DNA of 64,000 nt from Allobosea sp. CRIB-10 (GTDB lineage Bacteria; Pseudomonadota; Alphaproteobacteria; Rhizobiales; Beijerinckiaceae). The stretch spans positions 62,001 through 126,000 of the forward strand of contig NZ_FOKP01000005.1 of the NCBI RefSeq assembly GCF_900112185.1, given 5' to 3'. Below are positions 9,496 to 17,775 of the stretch, piece after piece. The notes below the pieces were generated by a model. The model saw nothing but the letters and a program-made list of their open reading frames with translations. It did no database searches and had not been told where the DNA came from. Positions within the stretch are counted from its first letter, which is position 1. Each line of letters opens with the position of its first letter. The position numbers were made by a program, and so were the translations under genes.

Positions 9496-12464
9496 CTCTG
9501 GAACGATTCCAAGAGGCGACCGTGGAGGCCGCCGTCGAGGCGTTGACGAGGCCGGGCGGGAGCCATCGCTTCCTCATCGCGGACGAGGTGGGATTGGGCA
9601 AGACGGTGTCCGCAAGGGCGATCGCCTCGAAGCTTCAACTGCAAAAGGGCAGGGCGCTGAACGTCGTCTACATGTGCCCCAACCTGGACATCGCGTCGCA
9701 GAACCTGGGCAAGCTGATGGCACTGCAGGAGAACTGGCCCAAACCCGAGGACCGGTTGTCCCTGGTGCTCGGCAAGAGGCCGTCGCCTGGTCGAACGGAT
9801 TATCGCATCTACTCCTACACGCCGGAGACGAGCCTGCCCGGATGGAAGCCCGGGCAGCGCACAGGGCGCACGGCTGAGCGCGATCTGATCGGGTCGCTCC
9901 TCCTGAAGGCGGCTCCCACCGCATGGCGCCAGATCCGAACCTTCGACCGTGCTCGCGACGGGAGCAAGCGGCGCTTGTTCGGGTCGAACCTCGGCGAGCC
10001 GCCATCGTACGTGAAGCGCCCGTTCGAGGCTGCCTTACGGGAGCTGATGGGGCTTGAGCGGAAGAAGCTCGACCTGGGTCTCCAGGAACGCCTCGCTTGT
10101 TGGAAGAACCCTCTTCCAGAGGTAATCCTACGCTGCCGCGCAGCGCTGGCGATGGCGGCCTTGCGCGACCCGCTCATCCGACCGGACCTGCTCATACTCG
10201 ACGAGTTCCATCGCTATGCGGACCTGATCATGCCGGCCGGCACGGTACCGACTGATCCCCACGCGGCGGAGCTGCACCAAATTCAAAGGAAGCTTGTGGA
10301 AGCCCTTATCGGCGACGGCGTAAACGGTCCGGCGCTGTTGCTGCTCTCGGCGACGCCGTACCGACTGCACCGGCTCGACCAAGGGGCGGTCCCTGGCGAT
10401 CGGTACGGCCATTTGATCGGTCTCGTGCGCTTCCTTCACGGGGCGGCGGGCTCGAGCCAGGCCGATCTGGCAGAGAGCGCCATCCGAGCCCACCATTCCG
10501 CTTTGGCGCGTCGCGACGACAAGCCATCCGCGCTGGCCGAGGTCGAAGGGGCGAAACGCGAGTTGGAGGCGGCGCTTCGGCCGGTGATCGCGCGAACCGA
10601 ACGCGCCACCGCGATCGGCGGCGAGGTTTTCGACCGTCTTGTCAACGAAGCTGTCGTCGAGCCCGGGGATCTCACCACGTTTCGCCATCTCGCCCATCGT
10701 GTCGCGAAGACGAAGGGCGCGTTGCGCTCCTGGGTCCAGCCACTCTGGTCTTCGGTGCCTTATCCGGCCGAGACGCTCTTCAACTACAACATCTGCAAGG
10801 CGCTCAATACTCATCTGCCGGCGAGTACAATCGCTTCGGGCGGGGAGCGGCCGGCGCATCCGCACCTTCGTGCGCTGGTCGACAACCGCATCCCGAAGCC
10901 GTCAACCATCGACTTGGATGCGCTGACGCTGCCTTGGCTTGCTCCGACGCGGCCCTGGTGGACGCTCGGCGGGCGCTGGGGCGAGTTGGCGTCGACGGGG
11001 CGGCTCCACGGAAAGGCGCTTCTCTTCAGCCGATACAAGGGCACCCCGACGGCTGTCGCCGCGTGGCTGAGCGGCGAGGTGGACCGACGGACGGAGCATC
11101 GACGGGACAAGGCGAAAACGACGGCTTTCCTGCGTCCGTCCGCGAAGGCGCCTTGGCCGCTCGTCGCGCTATTCATGCCGTTTCCCACGTTGTCGCGCGC
11201 ATTCGAGCCGGCGAGGGGCGACAGGCTCGGCCTCAACGAGGTCAGGCGCAGGGCTCGATCGGACCTGGGGCAATGGCTAAAGGGTAGGGGCATCTCGGTC
11301 GCGCCTGCCGGCGGTTCGCCTCGCAAACCGTGGCGTCTGGCGTTCGACTTGGAGCAGGCACTCGGCGAGGCCGCCCCAGTCACGGCGGCGCTACGGCAAC
11401 TCGGAAAACTCGTCGAGCCGGAGTCCTGGCTTCGGAAGGCCACTTCGATGAGCGCGACGAAATCTGAGATCATAGCGCTGGCCGACTGGATGCTGGGCGC
11501 GCCAGGTATCGTCGTCGCGCGGACGCTCCGCAGGCACGAGCCCGACGTGGCGCGAGACAAGGACCACTTGAAGCGAGAATTCCGGTTCGCTTGGGGTCAG
11601 CTGCGGCCATATCTCGGTCAGCGCCAATTCGCCGGGTCGGTGGGGCACCGCAAGCGACGCAATAAAACCGGCGGTTATCCGGAATCGCTTCGGCAAGCGG
11701 TATTCGAAGGGGGCCTTGAGGCGACCCTCGATGAGCACGTCGCGGTGACCAAGCTCGTCGGCAGCGGCGGCGCGCTCGACATCCTCGAGAAATGCATTGT
11801 GGGGAGACCTGGACGGGTCCAACGGCGCACGACGCGCGGGGCGCGGTCCGCGCGCGTTCACGCTGCCGTCCCCTACCTCGGAGCCGAACGCCGTAAAGAC
11901 AGGTCGGGGGCAAATCAAAAGCTTCGATCCGACATTCTGCGGGACGGCTTCAATTCGCCGTTCTGGCCGCACGTGCTGGCGACGACGTCGATCGGGCAGG
12001 AGGGCCTCGACTTCCACGTGTGGTGCGACCGCGTTGTCCATTGGGACCTGCCTCGGAACGCGGTGGATTTCGAGCAGCGTGAAGGACGCATATCGCGGTA
12101 TGCGAGCCTGGCGGTGCGACGGGCGCTGGCCGAGCGGTATGGCGCAGGCGCCTCGGCGGCATGGTCCAGCCCTTTCCAGGCGATTTTCGATACCGCGCGC
12201 GTCGCGAAACGCGATGGTCTCGGCTTGGAGCGCTGGTGGTCGCCGGCCGGCCACAATCCGACCAGCATCACCTTCTCGATGCCTTTCAGCCTGGGGGGAT
12301 TACGGCTAAAACGGCTGGAGGACGAACTGGTGAACTACCGGTTGGCCCTGGGGCAGCCCGAGCCTCACCTATTCGAGGCCATGATCGAACACTTCGGACT
12401 TCCGCGTGACGAAGCAAGGCGACTCGCCCTTAACCTCTCACCGGCCATGTCGATTCCACTCTAA
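9492..12464 (+). CDS. SF2 / SNF2-like helicase of the putative defence operon
   Basis: Protein of 990 residues; the ATG at 9492 overlaps the stop of the PLD gene. Helicase motifs in order: ADEVGLGKTVSARAI (Walker A, ~30-44), LLILDEFHRY (DEFH at 237-240), LLLLSATPYRL (Ser at ~286), and C-terminal motifs V/VI, 'TTSIGQEGLDFH' and 'DFEQREGRISRY' (Gln at ~862). The 'DEVGLGKT' form of Walker A is typical of SNF2-like and related SF2 translocases. The ~450 residues between the two RecA lobes are long and unrecognised. ATP-driven translocation on DNA or RNA is expected; the target is unknown. The operon resembles DISARM in pairing a helicase with a PLD protein, but no DUF1998 (DrmB) protein and no methyltransferase is present in the window. 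Confidence 0.85.
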   Translation: MTLERFQEATVEAAVEALTRPGGSHRFLIADEVGLGKTVSARAIASKLQLQKGRALNVVYMCPNLDIASQNLGKLMALQENWPKPEDRLSLVLGKRPSPGRTDYRIYSYTPETSLPGWKPGQRTGRTAERDLIGSLLLKAAPTAWRQIRTFDRARDGSKRRLFGSNLGEPPSYVKRPFEAALRELMGLERKKLDLGLQERLACWKNPLPEVILRCRAALAMAALRDPLIRPDLLILDEFHRYADLIMPAGTVPTDPHAAELHQIQRKLVEALIGDGVNGPALLLLSATPYRLHRLDQGAVPGDRYGHLIGLVRFLHGAAGSSQADLAESAIRAHHSALARRDDKPSALAEVEGAKRELEAALRPVIARTERATAIGGEVFDRLVNEAVVEPGDLTTFRHLAHRVAKTKGALRSWVQPLWSSVPYPAETLFNYNICKALNTHLPASTIASGGERPAHPHLRALVDNRIPKPSTIDLDALTLPWLAPTRPWWTLGGRWGELASTGRLHGKALLFSRYKGTPTAVAAWLSGEVDRRTEHRRDKAKTTAFLRPSAKAPWPLVALFMPFPTLSRAFEPARGDRLGLNEVRRRARSDLGQWLKGRGISVAPAGGSPRKPWRLAFDLEQALGEAAPVTAALRQLGKLVEPESWLRKATSMSATKSEIIALADWMLGAPGIVVARTLRRHEPDVARDKDHLKREFRFAWGQLRPYLGQRQFAGSVGHRKRRNKTGGYPESLRQAVFEGGLEATLDEHVAVTKLVGSGGALDILEKCIVGRPGRVQRRTTRGARSARVHAAVPYLGAERRKDRSGANQKLRSDILRDGFNSPFWPHVLATTSIGQEGLDFHVWCDRVVHWDLPRNAVDFEQREGRISRYASLAVRRALAERYGAGASAAWSSPFQAIFDTARVAKRDGLGLERWWSPAGHNPTSITFSMPFSLGGLRLKRLEDELVNYRLALGQPEPHLFEAMIEHFGLPRDEARRLALNLSPAMSIPL

Positions 12465-12725
12465 AGCGGAGTTACCGGAAGAGTTTAACTGCGGCCAAAT
12501 TCCACTGTTAGCTAGAAGCAGGTGATTACCCAGTGGAGGGGCCTGAACGGGTCGCTAAGGCCGCCTCGTGCGATGCAGAATGCTCTGCTTCCCGGCAGTG
12601 AGCCCATGTCCAGAACTGGCGCCTTTTGTCGCTATCGCGGGTGACTTTGTTTGTGGCCATGAGGTGGCTCTTGACGAAGATTTTGCCACAAGCAGACAAA
12701 TGGTTAGTGCTAAATACGAAGGTAC
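12465..12725. mobile_element. Non-coding right end of the accessory island, up to the junction with the GTA capsid gene
   Basis: About 260 bases after the helicase stop with no recognisable gene. Sequence after about 12640 is more AT-rich than its surroundings. The last capsid-like codons begin at about 12726, and an in-frame TAA at 12711-12713 separates them from anything upstream. The final island bases read GGTACA (12721-12726). A terminal ACA is the expected end of TGT...ACA-bounded transposons (Tn7-like and relatives), but the other end lies outside the window. A weakly repeated CTTCGT motif is visible on the reverse strand about 40 bases apart. The element type is therefore unproven. 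Confidence 0.4.
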
Positions 12726-13010
12726 AGGGGCCAGTATCTCTGGCAGCCGCCGGCCGCGGCGGGCGCACAGGCGACGTTGCTCGGCTTCCCGGTGGTCGAG
12801 GCCGAGGACATGCCGAACATCGCGACGGATTCGGTCTCGATCGCCTTCGGCGACTTCCGCCGCGGCTATCTCGTCGTCGACCGGGCGGGCGTGCGCATCC
12901 TGCGCGATCCCTACTCCGCCAAGCCGCATGTGCTGTTCTACACGACCAAGCGGGTCGGCGGCGGCGTGCAGGACTTCGCCGCGATCAAGGGGCTGAAGTT
13001 CTCGGCCTGA
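12726..13010 (+). pseudogene. GTA major capsid protein (g5, HK97 type), C-terminal fragment
   Basis: In-frame sequence encodes about 94 residues beginning RGQYLWQPP and continuing with LLGFPVVEAEDMPN, FGDFRRGYLVVDR, LRDPYSAKPHVLFYTTKRVGGG and ending KGLKFSA. This is the C-terminal part of an HK97-fold phage/GTA capsid protein, which is normally about 400 residues, so roughly the first three quarters are missing. The frame is closed upstream by a TAA at 12711. A TTG at 12777 could start a 77-residue peptide, but it has no convincing ribosome site. The following genes are in GTA order, which supports identification as g5. The truncation coincides with the island boundary. Confidence 0.8.
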
Positions 13011-13016
13011 TCGGCG

Positions 13017-13892
13017 CTAGCGGCCGAACCACCAGCTGTAGCTCGCGTTCGGGCGCGCATCCTCGCGCGCCTGGCGCGGCTCGTCACCATAGGTGAGCAG
13101 GCGCTCGCTCGCCTCGGCGATCCAGGCACGATGGTCGCTGATCGGGGTGATAGCGGTGAAGCCGCCGCAGATCATCTTGACGCGCGAGCTGAGAGGCCCG
13201 CTCGACCAGGAGACGATGCCGACGAGATCGCGCGATCCCGGCGGGCCGCGCAGCACCGGCCCACCGGAATCGCCACGGCAGGCGCCGGCGCCGAGGACCT
13301 CGCCGCGATTCTCGGTGTCGACCGCGACTTTCACCGTATTGGCGGTGGTGTAGTTTCCGGCGTTGACCAGGGTCACCTCGCGCAGGGTGCGCGCGGTCCT
13401 CTTGTTGGTCTCCGAAGCGAGGCCGAAGCCAGCCATGGTCACGGTCTCGCCCTGCCAAAGCCCGCTGCCCAGTGTCAGCGGCTGGATGTCGGCCGGCAGT
13501 GGCGCCGCGAGGCGCAGCAGCGCGAGATCCGCCCCGGGCTGGGTGCGCGGCGTCGTGCCGGGCACGAAAGTCGGATGCGGCAGCACGGCCGCCACGGCGT
13601 GCGTGCGGTTGCGGAAGCGCTTGTCGAGGCTGATGACGCGGACCGAGCCGCCGGTCATCAGGCAATGCGCCGCCGTGAGCACCAGCTCGGAGGAGATCGC
13701 AGCGCCGGAGCAGAGCTCGCCCCGGCTGGTCTCGACCCGCAAGGTCGAGGCGCGAACGCCGTCGACTGCGCGCGAGGTCACACCACCGATCACGGCCTGA
13801 GCCGGCACGGTCATCTGCAGGCCGGCGCAAACAGCGATCGCGACGGTCGCGGCGCGCTTTGAAGAGGTCATGGTCGAGGCCATCGTTGCCAT
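13017..13892 (-). CDS. Secreted trypsin-like (S1 family) serine protease
   Basis: Protein of 291 residues with an N-terminal hydrophobic stretch (~residues 14-32) ending in a signal-peptidase-like PAQA site, followed directly by VIGGVTSR, the trypsin-type mature N-terminus. The triad is visible: His in LTAAHC, Asp in ADLALLRL and Ser in GACRGDSGGPVL. Export to the periplasm or medium is expected; the substrate is unknown. An internal ATG at 13871 is an alternative start. The gene lies on the strand opposite the GTA genes, only 6 bases from the end of the capsid fragment. The neighbouring protease (13950-14723) is a clear paralogue, so a local duplication is likely. Such proteases are not part of the canonical GTA gene set. 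Confidence 0.85.
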   Translation of the reverse strand: MATMASTMTSSKRAATVAIAVCAGLQMTVPAQAVIGGVTSRAVDGVRASTLRVETSRGELCSGAAISSELVLTAAHCLMTGGSVRVISLDKRFRNRTHAVAAVLPHPTFVPGTTPRTQPGADLALLRLAAPLPADIQPLTLGSGLWQGETVTMAGFGLASETNKRTARTLREVTLVNAGNYTTANTVKVAVDTENRGEVLGAGACRGDSGGPVLRGPPGSRDLVGIVSWSSGPLSSRVKMICGGFTAITPISDHRAWIAEASERLLTYGDEPRQAREDARPNASYSWWFGR

Positions 13893-13949
13893 GGTGCCAG
13901 TCTATGGTTTGCCGCGGCGCAGTCCAGTGCTCTTCGCGCCTGCGGAGAA

Positions 13950-14723
13950 TCAGGGGGCATCAATCCAATTGGCGCTCTCGCCCCAGCTGGACAAGGTGCG
14001 ATCGATCCAGCCGCGCTGCGGCGCGACCAGTACGCCCTGGCTGAGCAGGCCACATTGCTTGCCGGAGGGGCCGGTCGACCAGCTGGAGACCGCGACGACG
14101 CCGTCCGAGCCTGCGACGATCGGCCCGCCGGAATCGCCCTGGCAGGCGCCGGCGCCCGGTCGCTTGCCGCCGGTCGCCGGATCGGACGCCCAGAGCAGGA
14201 TCTTGCCGGGTCCGTACGGCTCGACGGTGGCGAGCGCGGCCGACCGGTAGGTGCCGGTCGTCTTCGCTTCACCCTCGCGCGCGACGCCGTAGCCCGAGAG
14301 CGTCACCGGCGATCCGGCGCGCGGCAGGCCGCCGTCGACGAGCGTCGCCGTCGAGAAGCGTGCCGGCAGCGGCGCAGCGAGCCTGACCAATGCGAGGTCG
14401 ATCGAGCGCTGCCGGTTCGTGACGGATTTGGCGTTGAATTCGGGATGCAGGGCGATTGCCGCCGGCTCGACCAGGACCGGCTCGCCGGCTTCGCGCCAAT
14501 GGACGCGCAGATCGACACGGGAATCGGCGCAATGGGCTGCCGTCAGGATGACGCGGCGTGACAGCACGATGCCGGTGCAAACGCCGCCGCGCGCATTGAG
14601 AACCATCACGGTCGCGCCGGCGATCGGGCCGCCCTCACGCCCGCCGACCACGGCCGATACGGGCCAGGGTGCCGCGAATGCCGCTGCCAGTGCCGCCAGT
14701 CCAATCGCCGTTCTGCCACGCAT
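13950..14723 (-). CDS. Secreted trypsin-like (S1 family) serine protease, paralogue of its neighbour
   Basis: Protein of 257 residues from the ATG at 14723, chosen because GGAGGCGG sits 5-6 bases upstream and a standard signal peptide then starts at residue 1 (MRGRTAIGLAALAAAFA, cleavage near PVSA). An upstream in-frame ATG at 14762 would add 13 polar residues. The mature start VVGGREGG and the triad motifs LTAAHC, SIDLALVRL and GACQGDSGGPIV identify an S1 protease. It shares the segment RLAAPLPA and the Ser motif with the gene at 13017-13892. The promoter would lie in the 75 bases before g6, so it is divergent from the GTA tail operon. A role in that operon is not supported; it may simply be cargo. 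Confidence 0.85.
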   Translation of the reverse strand: MRGRTAIGLAALAAAFAAPWPVSAVVGGREGGPIAGATVMVLNARGGVCTGIVLSRRVILTAAHCADSRVDLRVHWREAGEPVLVEPAAIALHPEFNAKSVTNRQRSIDLALVRLAAPLPARFSTATLVDGGLPRAGSPVTLSGYGVAREGEAKTTGTYRSAALATVEPYGPGKILLWASDPATGGKRPGAGACQGDSGGPIVAGSDGVVAVSSWSTGPSGKQCGLLSQGVLVAPQRGWIDRTLSSWGESANWIDAP

Positions 14724-14797
14724 CGAGCCGCCTCCGCTGTCGGGCCGGGCTCGATAGCGCATTGGCGGCGCCGTTCAAACCCGAAAGAGGAGAGATC

Positions 14798-15367
14798 ATG
14801 ACGCCGCTTGCTTTGACGCCGCCGGCGATCGAGCCGGCCTCGCTGGCGGAAGCCAAGGATTTCCTGCGGATCGTCGCCGACGATGAGGACGAGCTGCTAG
14901 GGACCTTGATCACCGCGGCCAGGCTGATGATCGAGGCCGCTTCCGGCCGCCTGCTGATCGAGCAGGGCTGGCGAATCGTGCTCGACGCTTGGCCGCAGTG
15001 CAGCGAGATCCGCCTGCCGCTCTCACCGGTGCTCAGCCTCACTGCCGCGCGCGTCCATCCTGCGAGCGGGCCGGCCGAGGTCGTCGCCTCGTCCTCGCTG
15101 GCCCTGGTCGCCGGCTCCGATCCACCGCTGATCGCGATCGCCGGCCCGGTTCCGGTGCCCGGCCGTGCGCGTGCCGGGATCGAGATCGACCTCGTCGCCG
15201 GCTTCGGGGCGACGCGCGACACGGTGCCGGCGCCGTTGCGCCAGGCGGTGCTCCGGTTGGCTTGCCGCTGGTTCGAGCATCGCGGCGACGTGGTCAGCCG
15301 CGACGCCGTCCGGCTGCCGGCTGAGATCGCCGCGCTCGTCGCTCCCTTCCGCCGGGTGAGGCTGTGA
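14798..15367 (+). CDS. GTA head-tail connector/adaptor (g6, phiE125 gp8 type)
   Basis: Protein of 189 residues from the ATG at 14798, preceded by GAGGAGAG. The N-terminal half (LAEAKDFLRIVADDEDELL, then a helix with ITAARLMIEAASGR) is the typical helical fold of gp6-like head-tail connectors that form the ring under the portal. Its place right after the capsid gene and before the stopper matches the GTA order. It starts a run of densely overlapping genes to 23693: the stop overlaps the next ATG by one base. Since the head genes upstream are disrupted, expression of this block may depend on a new promoter upstream of 14798. Confidence 0.8.
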   Translation: MTPLALTPPAIEPASLAEAKDFLRIVADDEDELLGTLITAARLMIEAASGRLLIEQGWRIVLDAWPQCSEIRLPLSPVLSLTAARVHPASGPAEVVASSSLALVAGSDPPLIAIAGPVPVPGRARAGIEIDLVAGFGATRDTVPAPLRQAVLRLACRWFEHRGDVVSRDAVRLPAEIAALVAPFRRVRL

Positions 15368-15711
15368 TGACCAGGGAGATCAGCAAAGGCCGCCCCGTCG
15401 GCGCCCTGCGTCGCCGCCTGCTGCTGGAGGCGCCCGTCGAAATGCCGGACGGCGCCGGTGGGCGGCTCACCGTCTTCGAGACGGTTGCCGCGGTCTGGGC
15501 TCAGGTCGAATGGCTGTCGGGCGATGAGCGCTGGCGCGGCGAGCGGCCCGAGCAGGCCACGACCCACCGCATCACCCTGCGCTGGCGTACCGGCGTCGAT
15601 GCCGGCCAGCGCCTGCGCGACGGCGAGCAGGTCTTCGACATCCGCGCGGCCGGCGACCCCGACGGCGGCCGCCGGCGCCTCGTCTGCCTGGTCGAGGAGG
15701 TGAGCCGATGA
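15367..15711 (+). CDS. GTA head closure / stopper protein (g7)
   Basis: Protein of 114 residues. The ATG at 15367 overlaps the g6 stop (TGATG); a GTG one codon earlier is an alternative. The sequence has the small beta-barrel pattern of SPP1-type head-tail adaptors, with VFETVAAVWAQVEW, RITLRWRTGVDAGQRL and FDIRAAGDPDG segments. The family closes the DNA-filled head and joins it to the tail. It overlaps g8 by four bases (ATGA), so it is translated as part of the GTA operon. Confidence 0.75.
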   Translation: MTREISKGRPVGALRRRLLLEAPVEMPDGAGGRLTVFETVAAVWAQVEWLSGDERWRGERPEQATTHRITLRWRTGVDAGQRLRDGEQVFDIRAAGDPDGGRRRLVCLVEEVSR

Positions 15712-16118
15712 GCGACGCCATCCTGCCGCTGCGGCGGGCCATCCACGCACATCTCTCCGGCGATGCCGGCCTGACGGCGCTGATCGGGGCTGGCCGCATC
15801 CATGACGAGCCGCCGCGCGCCGCTAGCGGGCTCTATGCCGTCCATGGCGAGGTCACGGCCGAGGATTGGTCGACCGGCAGCGACCGTGGCTGCGAGCAGA
15901 AATTCTCCCTCGTCGTCTGGGCCGGGGAGAGCGCCTCTTCGCGCAGGGCGCTCGAGGCGGCGGCGCGCATCGTCGCCAGCCTGGAGAGCGCCGCGCTCGC
16001 GCCCGACGGGCATCGGCTGGTCAATCTGACCTGGCTGTCCTCGAAGCTCGCCCGCGATCCCAAGACCCATCTGCCGACTGTGACGCTGACCTTCCGGGCC
16101 GTCACCGAGGCGCTCTGA
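15708..16118 (+). CDS. GTA tail terminator (g8, DUF3168 family)
   Basis: Protein of 136 residues starting at the ATG overlapping the g7 stop. An N-terminal helix with PLRRAIHAHLSGDAGLTALIG, then RIHDEPPR and a beta-rich second half ending in VTLTFRAVTEAL, is the DUF3168 pattern. Members form the ring that ends tail-tube growth and docks the tail to the head. Length and position match the GTA set. A 16-base gap with AAAGGA separates it from g9. Confidence 0.78.
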   Translation: MSDAILPLRRAIHAHLSGDAGLTALIGAGRIHDEPPRAASGLYAVHGEVTAEDWSTGSDRGCEQKFSLVVWAGESASSRRALEAAARIVASLESAALAPDGHRLVNLTWLSSKLARDPKTHLPTVTLTFRAVTEAL

Positions 16119-16134
16119 CACGAAAGGACTGCCC

Positions 16135-16545
16135 ATGCCTGCCCAGAAAGGCAAGGACCTCTTGCTCAAGGCCGCCGATGCCGGCGGCAGCTTCGTCACT
16201 GTGGCGGGCCTGCGCGCCCGCCAGATCGCCTTCAATGCCGAGACAGTCGACGTCACCCATGCCGAGTCGGCCGGACGTTGGCGCGAACTGCTCGCCGGGG
16301 CCGGGATGCGCCGCGCCAGCATCAGCGGCGCCGGCATCTTCAAGGACGAGGCCTCGGACGCGCTGGTGCGCCAGATCTTCTTCGACGGGGCGATCCGCGA
16401 CTGGCAGGTGATCGTGCCCGATTTCGGCACAATCACCGGGCCGTTCCAGCTCTCGACGCTGGAATATCGCGGAGACCATGCCGCCGAGGTCACCTTCGAA
16501 TTGTCGCTGGAATCGGCCGGCCAGCTGAGCTTCACGCTCACCTAG
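16135..16545 (+). CDS. GTA major tail protein (g9, TP901-1 family)
   Basis: Protein of 136 residues. The start MPAQKGKDLLLKA, the segment TVDVTHAESAGRWRELLAGAG and the SISGAGIFKDEASD loop are typical of the phage major tail tube protein of the TP901-1 family found in GTA clusters. It would polymerise into the tail tube. The ATG follows a GAAAGGAC ribosome site. The next gene begins 11 bases after the stop. Confidence 0.82.
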   Translation: MPAQKGKDLLLKAADAGGSFVTVAGLRARQIAFNAETVDVTHAESAGRWRELLAGAGMRRASISGAGIFKDEASDALVRQIFFDGAIRDWQVIVPDFGTITGPFQLSTLEYRGDHAAEVTFELSLESAGQLSFTLT

Positions 16546-16556
16546 AGGAGAAGCGT

Positions 16557-16910
16557 ATGGTCAATCGCTACAGGGGCGAGGTCGCCCTGATGGTCGAGGG
16601 CCGGCCGCTGCCGATGCGGCTGACGCTCGGTGCGCTCGCCGAACTGGAGGACGCGTTTTCGGTCGAGAATCTGCCGGCGCTGGGTGAGCGCTTCGCTGCC
16701 GGGAGGCTCTCGGCCCGAGATATCGCGCGGATCCTGGCGGCTGGCCTGCGTGGCGCCGGGGGGACGTTGGCTGCTGACGAGGTCGCGGCGCTACCTTTCG
16801 ACGGCGGTCTCAACGGCGCCATCGGGGCCGCGATCGCTTTGCTCGATGTGACGTTCGCTCCGGCGGACGAGGGGACGCCCGCCCGCCCTCCGGTGCCGCC
16901 GGTCGCATGA
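16557..16910 (+). CDS. GTA g10 tail assembly protein
   Basis: Protein of 117 residues starting at the ATG at 16557, preceded by GAGGAG. The sequence VNRYRGEVALMVEGRPLPMRLTLGALAELEDAF is the usual N-terminus of the GTA g10 family (a tail assembly chaperone-like protein placed between tail tube and tape measure). The C-terminus is Pro-rich. It overlaps the next gene by four bases, an arrangement conserved in GTA clusters, where the two small products act before the tape measure protein. Confidence 0.75.
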   Translation: MVNRYRGEVALMVEGRPLPMRLTLGALAELEDAFSVENLPALGERFAAGRLSARDIARILAAGLRGAGGTLAADEVAALPFDGGLNGAIGAAIALLDVTFAPADEGTPARPPVPPVA

Positions 16911-17131
16911 GCGCTCCGGCGGCCGCTGCCTTCCCATGGCGCGAGGTGATGGCTTTTGGCCTGGGACGCCTGTGCTGGGCGCCGGATGCGTTCTGGTCCG
17001 CCACTCCCCACGAAATCCTCGCAGCGATCGAGTCTCATCGAGCGCCGCCGGCCGGCGAGGCGCCGTCACGTACGACGCTGGATGTCCTGATGCGGGCTCA
17101 TCCGGACCCCGCTTCCCGTAACGACGAGTGA
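16907..17131 (+). CDS. GTA tail assembly chaperone-like small protein (g10.1)
   Basis: Protein of 74 residues. FPWREVMAFGLGRLCWAPDAFW is the signature of the small GTA family placed just before the tape measure gene, where a conserved Trp-rich segment binds or precedes the tape measure protein. The ATG lies in an ATGA overlap with g10. Gene size and position support the call; the biochemical role is inferred from family position. Confidence 0.75.
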   Translation: MSAPAAAAFPWREVMAFGLGRLCWAPDAFWSATPHEILAAIESHRAPPAGEAPSRTTLDVLMRAHPDPASRNDE

Positions 17132-17144
17132 AAAGGTCGGGCCG

Positions 17145-17747
17145 ATGGCTGACGAAGACGATTCCGCTTTTTCTTCCTCCTTCGATGTCGGCGGCTTGCG
17201 CTCGCTGAACACGCTGACCCAGAGCCTGTCCAAATCGGCACAGGCCTTCGGCAAGTCGATTACTACGGCCTTCGCCAGCGGTATCGTCGAGGGCAAGCGC
17301 TTCGAGGACGTGCTGCGCAGCATCGGCACGTCGCTGAGCCAGAGCCTTCTAAAATCGGCGCTGAAGCCGCTGCAGAACACGATCTCGAATTGGCTCGGTT
17401 CCGGCATCAACAGCCTGGCCGGGCTCTTCACCGGCGGCATGGGCGGCGTTGGCGGCAGCTCGCCGGTCTCGTTCTTCGCCGATGGTGGTGTCGTCGCGGC
17501 GCCCTCCTATTTCGCCATGGGGCGCGGGCTCGGGCTGATGGGCGAGCGCGGGGCGGAGGCGATCATGCCGCTGTCGCGGGGCCCCGACGGCAAGCTCGGC
17601 GTGCGCGCCGCGGGCGGTGGCGATCGGCGCCCGGTCAGCGTCACCGTCCAGATCTCGACGCCCGATGCCGACAGCTTCCGCCGGTCCGAGGCGCAGGTCT
17701 CGGCCGCCATCGCGCGCGCCGTCGCGCGTGGCAACCGGGCGCTTTGA
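17145..17747 (+). CDS. GTA tail tape measure protein (g11)
   Basis: Protein of 200 residues, the short tape measure typical of GTAs (phage versions are far longer), consistent with a short tail. It has a Ser-rich N-terminus with a helical repeat (LNTLTQSLSKSAQAFGKSI), a glycine-rich central part and the SPVSFFADGGVVAAPSYFAMG and GERGAEAIMPLSRGPDG motifs usual at the C-terminal end of GTA and lambdoid tape measure proteins. It starts 13 bases after g10.1 with a GAAAAGG-type site. Confidence 0.8.
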   Translation: MADEDDSAFSSSFDVGGLRSLNTLTQSLSKSAQAFGKSITTAFASGIVEGKRFEDVLRSIGTSLSQSLLKSALKPLQNTISNWLGSGINSLAGLFTGGMGGVGGSSPVSFFADGGVVAAPSYFAMGRGLGLMGERGAEAIMPLSRGPDGKLGVRAAGGGDRRPVSVTVQISTPDADSFRRSEAQVSAAIARAVARGNRAL

Positions 17748-17775
17748 TGCTCAGCAACATGGCAGGAGAGGCGGC

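Noticed and set aside
6485..12464. Calling the operon a DISARM system
   Set aside because: Helicase and PLD parts fit, but no DUF1998 (DrmB) protein and no methyltransferase gene are present, and the first gene is DUF6361, which DISARM does not use.
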